Position numbers and translations under genes: made by a program. This document shows, in pieces, positions 33,272-40,952 of a stretch of DNA of 42,787 bases (the first letter of the stretch is position 1; the number at the start of each line of letters is the position of its first letter). This stretch comes from Bacteroidales bacterium (GTDB lineage Bacteria; Bacteroidota; Bacteroidia; Bacteroidales; UBA12077). The stretch spans positions 1-42,787 of the forward strand of contig DAOUTQ010000005.1 of NCBI GenBank assembly GCA_030668615.1, written 5' to 3'. Under the pieces are notes generated by a model, which had not been told where the DNA came from, ran no database searches, and worked only from the letters and a program-made list of their open reading frames with translations.

Positions 33272-35347
33272 ATGAAAAAGACAAGTTTACTTTTAATTAT
33301 TATACTTGCAGCATTTGTTAGTAATGCAGTGAATGTTAAATTTCAAAAGCATCAAATTACACAACCAGATGGTACAGTAATTAGTTGCTTTGTTTCTGGT
33401 GATGAATTTTTTAACTGGATTCATGATGAAAATGGATATTCTATAATTAAAGGTAGTGATGGTTATTACTGTTATGCCATTAAAGAGAATAATAAAATTA
33501 TTGCCTCAAATCACAGGGTTAACACTGTGAATCCAGCTGAAGTAGGTATAGCTAAATGGACAAAAATATCAGAAAAGGATTACATGAAAAAACGGGATTC
33601 TTTTTTAGAACCGATGAAATCAGGTCCTTCTAATGCTCCTCATACAGGTGCATTAAATAATCTTGTTATTTATATCAGATTTAATGGAGAAGGTGATTTT
33701 GGGACTACAAGAGAAGAATATGATGATAACTTAAACCCTGAAACCGGAGAATCTTTAAAATCCTATTTTAAAGAAGTGTCTTATGATCAGCTTACAATAA
33801 ATAGTACTCATTATCCTGATTGTGCGTTACCTGCAACTTCAAATGCCTCTTATGAGGATACTCATTCAAGAGAATATTTTCAACCTTATGATGCTTCAAC
33901 AAATCCTGAAGGTTATCAGGAAAGCGAGAGTACTGCAAGAGAACATCAGTTACTTGTTGACGCTGTTACGTGGGTAAATGATAATTATGCTATTGATGGA
34001 GGTTTAAATATTGATGGAGATGGAGATGGATATGTTGACAACGTATGTTTTATGATTAGAGGGAATTCTGGAGAATGGGCCGAGCTACTATGGGCGCATC
34101 GTTGGGCATTGTATTCTCAGTCTGTATATATTAATGGTAAAAGAGTTTGGGATTATACCTTTCAGCCTGAAAATCAAGTGGATGTAAGAGTATTGTGTCA
34201 TGAGATGTTTCATGCATTAGGAGCACCTGACCTATATCATTATGAAACAGGAACTAATCTCTACCCAGTTGGGTCGTGGGATTTGATGCAAAGTGGTTTT
34301 GTTCATATGGGTGCATTTATGAAGTATAAATATGCAAATGGAAACTGGATTAGTGAAATACCTGAAATTACAACAGCAGGAACATATACTTTAAATCCAC
34401 TTACTTCAGCAACTAATAACTGTTATAAAATAGCTTCACCTTATGCTGCTGATGAATATTTTGTTGTGGAGTACAGAAAGCAAAGTGGAGATTTTGAATC
34501 CAACTTATATGGAGATGGATTATTAGTATATAGAATAAATACCAACTTTGAAGGAAATGCATACTATGATGGAGTAGATGTATTTGACGAAGTATATATT
34601 TACCGTCCAGGAGGTACAACTACTGATAATGGAACTGTAAGTACTGCACATTTTAGCTCCGATGTTGGCAGAACAAGTATTGATGATGGAACAAACCCTT
34701 CATCATATCTTTCCGACGGAACTAATGGGGGTTTGTCGGTAAGTAATGTTACAACAGCGGGAAGCACAATTTCTTTCGATGTTGCATTTATTCCAAGTAT
34801 CGAAATAAATTTAGCTGGAGATCCGGATGCAACTGAAACAACAACAAATCCGATACCAGTTAAGATTGTATTCTCAGAAGCAGTTACTGGATTTGAAATA
34901 TCAGACATAGAGGTTACTTTAGGAGATGCTGAGAACTTTGTTCAAGTTTATGATTCCGTATATACTATTGATATTGTACCTGAAAGAGCAGGAGAAATAG
35001 TAGTAGAAATTGCAGAGGATAAAGCTATTGATTCTGACACTAATGGAAACATAGCCTCTGAATGGAGTATAGATTTTGACTGGCCTGTAGGAATTAATAA
35101 ATTGTATGATGCTGGTATTAAAATCTATCCAAATCCTTCTAACGGAATATTTAATCTGGAAATAGGTGATGAATATTCAAACTGCAATGTTAGAGTTATA
35201 GATCTTGCAGGAAGAGTATTGTATGAAGAAAACATAAATAAAATAAATCAACATCAGTTAAATTTAAAAAACCTAAAACAAGGAATCTATATCATTAATT
35301 TGAATATGGATAATAAACAATTTAACGAAAGACTCATTATAAAATAG
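33272..35347 (+). CDS. T9SS-secreted M6-family zinc metalloprotease
   Basis: A 691-aa secreted protease. Signal peptide about 1-20. The N-terminal region (about 20-120) carries the propeptide-like DGTVISCFVSGDEFFNWIHDENGYSI typical of M6 proteases. Zinc site H310-E311-H314 with D320 in LCHEMFHALGAPDLYH, and a downstream Met-turn-like GSWDLMQSG. A C-terminal Ig-like module (about 512-600, VKIVFSEAVTGFEISDIEVT) precedes a T9SS type A sorting domain (about 618-691, IKIYPNPSNGIFNLEI, QGIYIINL). DGDGDGYVDN at about 247-256 is a calcium-type loop. The product should be exported through the outer membrane and attached or released, a second secreted protease beside the subtilase. Confidence 0.94.
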   Translation: MKKTSLLLIIILAAFVSNAVNVKFQKHQITQPDGTVISCFVSGDEFFNWIHDENGYSIIKGSDGYYCYAIKENNKIIASNHRVNTVNPAEVGIAKWTKISEKDYMKKRDSFLEPMKSGPSNAPHTGALNNLVIYIRFNGEGDFGTTREEYDDNLNPETGESLKSYFKEVSYDQLTINSTHYPDCALPATSNASYEDTHSREYFQPYDASTNPEGYQESESTAREHQLLVDAVTWVNDNYAIDGGLNIDGDGDGYVDNVCFMIRGNSGEWAELLWAHRWALYSQSVYINGKRVWDYTFQPENQVDVRVLCHEMFHALGAPDLYHYETGTNLYPVGSWDLMQSGFVHMGAFMKYKYANGNWISEIPEITTAGTYTLNPLTSATNNCYKIASPYAADEYFVVEYRKQSGDFESNLYGDGLLVYRINTNFEGNAYYDGVDVFDEVYIYRPGGTTTDNGTVSTAHFSSDVGRTSIDDGTNPSSYLSDGTNGGLSVSNVTTAGSTISFDVAFIPSIEINLAGDPDATETTTNPIPVKIVFSEAVTGFEISDIEVTLGDAENFVQVYDSVYTIDIVPERAGEIVVEIAEDKAIDSDTNGNIASEWSIDFDWPVGINKLYDAGIKIYPNPSNGIFNLEIGDEYSNCNVRVIDLAGRVLYEENINKINQHQLNLKNLKQGIYIINLNMDNKQFNERLIIK

Positions 35348-35368
35348 TAATAGAAAATTTGAACTTTT

Positions 35369-35399
35369 AAGGGCTATGATTATTCAGTAGCCCTTTTTT
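35369..35399 (+). terminator. Intrinsic terminator of the M6 protease gene
   Basis: AAGGGCTA/TAGCCCTT stem, 11-base loop, and T6. Confidence 0.85.
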
Positions 35400-35446
35400 C
35401 TTTGCATAAATTTCAAATGATTCAAATTTTTATTGAGAATTAGATT

Positions 35447-35454
35447 TATATTTG
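35447..35454 (+). promoter_or_regulatory. -7 element TATATTTG of the acyltransferase gene
   Basis: TAnnTTTG match 22 bases before the ATG at 35477, which is itself preceded by the SD-like AGGAAG. Confidence 0.55.
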
Positions 35455-35476
35455 TTTATTAACCTATAGGAAGAAT

Positions 35477-37264
35477 ATGAATTTAGTTTCATCCAAAGAT
35501 ATATCCAAAGCAATACATTTAGAAAAGTTTGGTGGAAATGTTGTTGCAAAATTTTTAATGCAATTACTTAAATTCAATAAGTTAAATAATCTATACTCAA
35601 AAACTTGTAATAAAAACGGTGTAGATTTTATTAATACAGTAATTGAGCATTTGCAGTTTAATTACGAGGTTAGTGATGAAGATCTGAAACGAATTCCAAA
35701 AGATAAGCCATTTATTGTTGTTGCAAATCATCCATATGGTGGAATTGATGCTTTGTTATTGTCTAAAATATTTTTAGAAATACGTCCGGATTTTAAAGCT
35801 ATGGGAAATTTTCTGTTGCAGAAAATAGATCCTATAAAAGATATGATCTTGCCTGTTAATCCATTCGAAAAAAGCAAGGATTTAAAGTCAAGTTTTGCGG
35901 GAATAAAGAATGCGTTGATTCATTTAGAAAGTGGAAATCCACTTGGTATATTTCCGGCAGGTGAAGTATCTTCATATCAATCAGAATCAAATATAATACA
36001 AGACAGAGAATGGCAATTTTCTATTCTTAAATTCATAAAAAAGGCTGATGTGCCCATTGTTCCAGTTTATTTTCAAGGTGCAAATAGCAGGTTTTTCCAT
36101 TTGTTAGGTCAAGTTCATCCATTATTAAGAACAGCCAAATTACCCTCGGAGTTATTTAATAAAAAGAATAAAACAATTAAAATACGTATTGGAAATCCGA
36201 TACCGGTAAAAGAACAAAATGAATTTTCTGATATTGCGCATTTTGGCAGATATTTAAGAGCAAGAACTTATGCTTTAGGAACTTCTCTTGAAGTAAAGAA
36301 ATTTTATATTCCATCTTTTTATCCTCGTGTTAAAAAAGTTGAACCAATTGCAGAACCTATTGATCAAAAAGTGCTTGAAGAAGAAATAAACGCTTTAAAG
36401 GAGAATTTTTTATTATTTGAGAATAGAAATTTTAAGGTTATTTGTGCACCTTCTATAGAAATGCCGAATACGGTATTTGAAATAGGTCGATTACGAGAAA
36501 TTACTTTCAGAGAGGTTGGAGAAGGGACAAATCGAAGCCAAGATATTGATGAGTATGACTTTTACTATCATCAAATGATTATTTGGGACGAAGAAGCAAA
36601 AAAACTTGTCGGTGCATATCGTATAGGAAAAGGAAATGATATTATAGCACAGTATGGTATTAATGGTTTTTACATAACTTCTTTATTTAAGATTAAAAAA
36701 GCATTTCTACATTATTTAAGCCAATCTATAGAACTTGGGCGATCATTTATTATCAAGGAGTATCAACGCCAGCCATTACCTTTGTTTTTACTCTGGAAAG
36801 GTTTATTATTTTTCCTTTTAAAAAATGCTGAGTACCGATATATGATTGGACCTGTTAGTATTAGTAATGATTTTTCGAAATTCTCAAAATCATTAATAGT
36901 TGAATTTGTAAAAAGATACCATTATCAACTTAATTTGGCTGAATATATTAAACCTCGTAAGAAGTTTAAAGTGAGGAACGATAAAGTGATTGATAGTGAG
37001 TTGCTTACTGAATCGGAAAATGGTAATATATCTAAAATAGATAAACTTATTTTTGACATTGAAACAACATATAAATTTCCAATTCTGTTAAAAAAGTATC
37101 TTCAATTAAATGCTAAAATAATAGGTTTTAATATTGATCCTAAGTTTAACGATGCTCTGGACGGATTGTTAATTCTTGATATTTTTGATGTTCCCGAGAA
37201 TTTTATTAAAGCATTATCAAAAGAGCTAAATGATGAATCATTATTAGAAAGATTCAATTTCTAA
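35477..37264 (+). CDS. Bifunctional O-acyl/N-acyltransferase (OlsF-like aminolipid synthase)
   Basis: A 595-aa fusion. The N-terminal part (about 60-290) is a PlsC/LPLAT-type acyltransferase with NHPYGGIDAL (an HX5D form of the usual HX4D) and the substrate motif IFPAGEVSS. The C-terminal part (about 300-490) is a GNAT-type hemolysin-like N-acyltransferase (FEIGRLREITFREVGEGT, GAYRIGKG). The pair matches the known fused enzyme OlsF and the separate GlsA/GlsB of Bacteroides, which make N-acyl-amino-acid (ornithine or glycine) lipids. A role in membrane aminolipid synthesis is therefore likely. The N-acylated amino acid cannot be decided from sequence. The last ~100 residues are extra. Confidence 0.85.
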   Translation: MNLVSSKDISKAIHLEKFGGNVVAKFLMQLLKFNKLNNLYSKTCNKNGVDFINTVIEHLQFNYEVSDEDLKRIPKDKPFIVVANHPYGGIDALLLSKIFLEIRPDFKAMGNFLLQKIDPIKDMILPVNPFEKSKDLKSSFAGIKNALIHLESGNPLGIFPAGEVSSYQSESNIIQDREWQFSILKFIKKADVPIVPVYFQGANSRFFHLLGQVHPLLRTAKLPSELFNKKNKTIKIRIGNPIPVKEQNEFSDIAHFGRYLRARTYALGTSLEVKKFYIPSFYPRVKKVEPIAEPIDQKVLEEEINALKENFLLFENRNFKVICAPSIEMPNTVFEIGRLREITFREVGEGTNRSQDIDEYDFYYHQMIIWDEEAKKLVGAYRIGKGNDIIAQYGINGFYITSLFKIKKAFLHYLSQSIELGRSFIIKEYQRQPLPLFLLWKGLLFFLLKNAEYRYMIGPVSISNDFSKFSKSLIVEFVKRYHYQLNLAEYIKPRKKFKVRNDKVIDSELLTESENGNISKIDKLIFDIETTYKFPILLKKYLQLNAKIIGFNIDPKFNDALDGLLILDIFDVPENFIKALSKELNDESLLERFNF

Positions 37265-37306
37265 TCTACCTTTCTTGATGTTCAATTTAAGGATATTTAA
37301 ATTATT

Positions 37307-37918
37307 CTATTTTAAATTTTTCAGAAACTCTTCAGTAGTTTTTATGTCAGCATAAGTTCCTTTTAAGGTGCTTAGAGTTGAGTAATGTACTTCTTTTGCT
37401 TTAATAATTATTTTACCAAATTTCAAATCTCTCGTAGTACAGGCATCTTCAATAACAGTGCAATTGAATCCAAAATCACTTGCAGCTCTGGTTGCTGCTT
37501 CAAGACACATATGCGTTTGCATTCCGCAAATTACCAAATTCTCAATTTTATTGTCTTTCAAATAATCCAGCAAATCAGTTCCTACAAAAGAGTTTGCTTT
37601 ATCCTTAGAAATTATTTTCTCATCGTTAATGGGAGCAACTAGTTCATGAATTTTTGCTCCAGATCGGGCATTATGTTGTACATGTATAACAGTCATATTA
37701 TTATCCCGAAATGTTTCTAAAAGTATAGCAGCTTTCTCAGCAGCCTTTTCAGGCTCAAAAAGGGGTAAAGAACCTCCCGGGAAATAGAATTTTTGTATAT
37801 CAATTATTAGAAGAGCAGTATTTTTATTTTCTTCAAATTTGTTATCTTGTGCTATAAGTTTTTGAGATATAGTTATACTAAGAATAAAAACTGAGGTTAA
37901 TAATAATATTTTTTTCAT
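37307..37918 (-). CDS. Exported isochorismatase-family cysteine hydrolase
   Basis: From the ATG at 37918 the protein is 203 aa and begins with a signal peptide (MKKILLLTSVFILSITISQKLIAQ). The ORF-track start at 37954 is a TTG that would add 12 residues ahead of the signal, so it is rejected. Catalytic triad by family comparison: D in LLIIDIQKFYF, K in ISKDKANSF, C in CGMQTHMCLEAA. A cis-peptide-type VICGMQT is present. Most members (nicotinamidase, isochorismatase) are cytoplasmic, so periplasmic location is notable. The substrate is unknown. Convergent with the acyltransferase gene (42-bp gap). Confidence 0.88.
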   Translation of the reverse strand: MKKILLLTSVFILSITISQKLIAQDNKFEENKNTALLIIDIQKFYFPGGSLPLFEPEKAAEKAAILLETFRDNNMTVIHVQHNARSGAKIHELVAPINDEKIISKDKANSFVGTDLLDYLKDNKIENLVICGMQTHMCLEAATRAASDFGFNCTVIEDACTTRDLKFGKIIIKAKEVHYSTLSTLKGTYADIKTTEEFLKNLK

Positions 37919-38126
37919 AATTTCTAAGTCTGAGATTTTAAGATTCTCGTGCAATTTAATAAAACTATGTCTGATTATAAGTTTTAAATTTATATAGTGT
38001 TTTTAATTGTTTCCAGATAGTTTAATACCATTCGAGGATTAGTAATATGAATAATTCCAATTTTCTATTTACATATTTGTAAACAAGCATTTTTATAAAA
38101 TGTTCCGGATTTTTTTCTGTTTTATT

Positions 38127-38134
38127 TATATTTG
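38127..38134 (+). promoter_or_regulatory. -7 element TATATTTG upstream of the hemerythrin gene
   Basis: TAnnTTTG match about 76 bases before the ATG at 38210; it implies a leader of about 70 bases. Confidence 0.45.
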
Positions 38135-38209
38135 AAATTAAGTAATAATTTAGTTATTATCATAAATAATTGAAGGATAAAGCATAGTGTGAAATAAAAT
38201 AAATAATAT

Positions 38210-38620
38210 ATGGAAATTGTTAAATGGACCGAAGAATATTCAGTAGGAATAACTGAAATAGACAATCAACATAAGGGTTTAGTTATTCTTATTAACGAAC
38301 TTTTTACTTTAATGACAGAAGGTAAGGCAAAAGATAATTTGAACGAAATATTTGAGCATTTAACAGATTACACGAAAAAACATTTTTTTTCAGAAGAAAC
38401 CATGTTATTTAAATATGCTTATCCTGAATTCGAACAGCATAAACTGGAGCATTTAAAATTTATTGAAAAATTAAATAGCTTTAAATCTGATTTTAATAAA
38501 GGCAAAGTAACTATATCTATTGAAATATTAAATTTTCTAAAAGATTGGTTATTAAATCATATAAAATTTTCAGACAAAAAGTATAGTGAACATATTTCAA
38601 AAATGGATAATGACAATTAA
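38210..38620 (+). CDS. Bacteriohemerythrin
   Basis: A 136-aa single-domain hemerythrin: four-helix bundle with a di-iron centre that binds O2 reversibly. The full ligand set is seen: H21 (DNQHKG), H58 and E62 (KKHFFSEE), H77 and H81 (EQHKLEHL), H117 and D122 (LLNHIKFSD). No extra sensor or cyclase domain is attached, so O2 storage, delivery or detoxification is the likely role, consistent with an anaerobic or micro-aerobic organism. Monocistronic by layout. Confidence 0.95.
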   Translation: MEIVKWTEEYSVGITEIDNQHKGLVILINELFTLMTEGKAKDNLNEIFEHLTDYTKKHFFSEETMLFKYAYPEFEQHKLEHLKFIEKLNSFKSDFNKGKVTISIEILNFLKDWLLNHIKFSDKKYSEHISKMDNDN

Positions 38621-38643
38621 ATGTTCATCATACTTACTTTTTC

Positions 38644-38673
38644 TTGTATTCTTAGTAAATTTTTATAAGTTTG
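38644..38673 (+). promoter_or_regulatory. Bacteroidota-type promoter (TTG-N19-TAAGTTTG)
   Basis: TTG at 38644-38646, exactly 19 bases, then TAAGTTTG at 38666-38673. This is the best two-part match to the Bacteroidota -33/-7 consensus that I found in the window, 47 bases before the ATG at 38720. Confidence 0.65.
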
Positions 38674-38719
38674 ATTTTACACACTCAAAATTAATTCCGA
38701 TGATTGCAAAATAATTGAT

Positions 38720-39862
38720 ATGAAAGAAGTTCTTACACCTTTGATTGTAATGGAGAAAATGGTGAAAAAGTTACAGCAAAAATATCCACTACATGAGAAA
38801 AAAGCTGAAGGAATAATTCAGTTCCATTTAATCCACGAAAATAATAATGTTGATTGTTATATAAAGTCAGATCTTGAAACTTTAAGTTTTTTTGAGGGAA
38901 TAAATACTAATCCTACTGTAACTGTAAAATCGTCGTTTTATAATTGGCTCGATTTAGCCGGAGGCAGGCTAAATCCTGTTTTGGGAGTATTAACTGGCAA
39001 ACTTAAATTTAAAGGCGATACTTCTTTCTTTAAAATATTACCAAAAAAATCATTTAAAGATGATTTAAATATTCCGGAAGATCCTGTTACAAAATTCGAA
39101 AAGAATCCAGTAAAATACTGGACTAAACCTAAAAGAGTAATTGTTTTAAACGCTTCACCAAGAGCAGAAAATGGATATACCGATTTTTATCTAAATCCTT
39201 TTATTAAGGGAATGAGCAAAAAAACAGATGTAGAACTTATTCATTTAAATAAATATGAGATTAATTCTTGTAAAGGATGTTTCTCGTGCTGGATGAACAT
39301 TCCAGGTCAATGTGCATATCATGAAAAGGACGACTTTAATAAATTGGCAGACAAGATGTTTGAGGCTGATCTAACAGTTTATGCTTTTCCTATTTACGCC
39401 GATGGAATGCCAGGTATTTTAAAAAATTATTTTGATAGGTCAGTAAGTCGCGCATACCCATATATGATTGAAGGACTGAATAGAGTTAGACATCCAAGAA
39501 GGTACATCAATAAAAACCATTCTATGGTAGTATTTTCGATTTGTGGTTTCTTTGAAATGGTAAATTTCGAACCTGTTCGGGCATATTTTAAAGCATTGGC
39601 TCACAACAGGCATACTCCAGTGGTTGGTGAAATTTATCGTACTACGGCAGTTAGTTTATATGGCAATCCATTTGCATATAAAATGATGAATAATATTATT
39701 AAAGCACTAGAGGATGCTGGAGAGGAAATAATAAATTCAGGGAAATTTAAACGTAAAACTTTAAAAATAATAAATCAAAAATTTATAAATAATAATAAAG
39801 ATTTAGTTAAAATTAATGAATGGTGGGACGAGAAAAAAGGCACCAAAGATTATAATTACTAG
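38720..39862 (+). CDS. SCP2-domain / flavodoxin-fold (NADPH-dependent FMN reductase) fusion
   Basis: A 380-aa protein. The N-terminal ~115 residues look like an SCP2 lipid-binding fold (IIQFHLIHENNNVDCYIKSD, NPTVTVKSSFYNWLDLAGG, LTGKLKFKGD). The C-terminal part (about 132-330) is a flavodoxin-like FMN reductase with VIVLNASPRAENGYTD for phosphate binding. A cysteine motif follows in CKGCFSCWMNIPGQC, and the flavin loop is FPIYADGMPGILKNYFDRS. A basic RHPRRYINK stretch follows. A soluble oxidoreductase acting on lipid-like or quinone-like substrates held by the SCP2 domain is conceivable (inference). Confidence 0.85.
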   Translation: MKEVLTPLIVMEKMVKKLQQKYPLHEKKAEGIIQFHLIHENNNVDCYIKSDLETLSFFEGINTNPTVTVKSSFYNWLDLAGGRLNPVLGVLTGKLKFKGDTSFFKILPKKSFKDDLNIPEDPVTKFEKNPVKYWTKPKRVIVLNASPRAENGYTDFYLNPFIKGMSKKTDVELIHLNKYEINSCKGCFSCWMNIPGQCAYHEKDDFNKLADKMFEADLTVYAFPIYADGMPGILKNYFDRSVSRAYPYMIEGLNRVRHPRRYINKNHSMVVFSICGFFEMVNFEPVRAYFKALAHNRHTPVVGEIYRTTAVSLYGNPFAYKMMNNIIKALEDAGEEIINSGKFKRKTLKIINQKFINNNKDLVKINEWWDEKKGTKDYNY

Positions 39863-39885
39863 AATAATTATTAAGAAAATACGTC

Positions 39886-40629
39886 TTAGTGTTTTTCTTC
39901 TCTGTAACCTTTAGTTGGATCTATATCCAGGAATCGGGATAAAAATTTCACACCTAAATAAAAGGGCAATGTGTCGAGTAAAGCAGAAATCATTTTAAAA
40001 AAGTAATTAGACAAAATAAGAATAGTAATGAAAGGAATTGCATGATCTCCTTCTTGTATCTCAATAGAACTAGTCATATAATAAGTAATTAATATAACTG
40101 CAACAGAATCTATAAGTTGACTGGTTAATGTTGAGGCATTATTTCGTAACCAAAGATGTTTTCCTTTTGTAATTCTTTTTATATAGTGAAAAATGCGTAC
40201 ATCCACAAACTGAGCTGTTAAATATGAAATCATAGAAGCTACGGTTCCACCAAATGTAAGTCCTCTGATTACAAAAAATGCATTACTATCAACAGATGTA
40301 TCTCCAGGTAGTGTACCCCCAAGCCATAAAATAAATAATACCCATAAATTAAGTAGTAAACCTGTCCATACTACCATGTTCGCTCTTTTTCTTCCGTATA
40401 ATTCACAAATAAAATCGGTACAAAGAAATGTTATTGGATAAGGCAAAACTCCTACAAATACAATAAATGGAATTCTATGTCCAGCTATGTTAAATGATAA
40501 ATCAATTAATCGTGAAAGCCCTAAAATATTTAACATTGCCAATGAACCAATAAACATTCCGGCTAATATTACAAATACAACTTCTCTACGTATATCATAT
40601 TTATTTTTAAATGAAGTATCTCCGAACAT
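39886..40629 (-). CDS. yhhQ: Queuosine-precursor transporter (YhhQ/COG1738 family)
   Basis: A 247-aa membrane protein with about six transmembrane segments. The hallmark YPITFLCTDFICELYGRKRAN is present near residue 60. Segments SYLTAQFVDVRIFHYIKR and LWLRNNASTLTSQLIDS are also typical. The family imports preQ0/preQ1 for queuosine synthesis at tRNA position 34. No preQ1 riboswitch could be recognised in the leader. It is convergent with the SCP2-flavodoxin gene (23-bp gap). Confidence 0.93.
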   Translation of the reverse strand: MFGDTSFKNKYDIRREVVFVILAGMFIGSLAMLNILGLSRLIDLSFNIAGHRIPFIVFVGVLPYPITFLCTDFICELYGRKRANMVVWTGLLLNLWVLFILWLGGTLPGDTSVDSNAFFVIRGLTFGGTVASMISYLTAQFVDVRIFHYIKRITKGKHLWLRNNASTLTSQLIDSVAVILITYYMTSSIEIQEGDHAIPFITILILSNYFFKMISALLDTLPFYLGVKFLSRFLDIDPTKGYREEKH

Positions 40630-40952
40630 AGGTAAAATTTAATTTATATAAAGATATATACAATTTAATTAATTAACAATTAGTATCTTGTAATAAGTAT
40701 TTTATTACTTGATTGAGTTAAGTCTTGTAAGTAACAAATACAGCGATATATATGTTTTTTTATTTTTTTTAAAAGTTCAATTTTTTATTAACAAAAACAT
40801 CTTACTAACTTAATAACCCGAAAAGTAGCGATTGTAGAGAATAATCCTTATTTTTAAGGGTTAGATAAAATTAAGGAATATTTTTGTTAAAGCATTTAGT
40901 GTTGATAATTAACTAATTAATTCTTAAATTACAAGATTCTAATTCGGGTTTT
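40630..40952. other. 323-bp gene-free divergent region
   Basis: Very AT-rich, with no ORF of note and no RNA gene recognised. It must hold divergent promoters for yhhQ and the transporter gene. It contains a TATTTTTG element (40879-40886) and the small hairpin CCTTA-TTTT-TAAGG (40846-40859). Confidence 0.7.
40879..40886 (+). promoter_or_regulatory. -7 element TATTTTTG of the transporter-repeat gene
   Basis: Exact TAnnTTTG match 66 bases upstream of the ATG at 40953; no -33 TTG at the ideal spacing. Confidence 0.5.

Noticed and set aside
37919-37954. N-terminal extension of the isochorismatase-like gene (TTG start at 37954)
   Set aside because: It would place 12 residues in front of a clean signal peptide; the ATG at 37918 is the natural start.
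40630-40745. preQ1 riboswitch upstream of the queuosine-precursor transporter
   Set aside because: I looked for the compact pseudoknot with its A-rich tail on the minus strand and found only unstructured AT-rich sequence.
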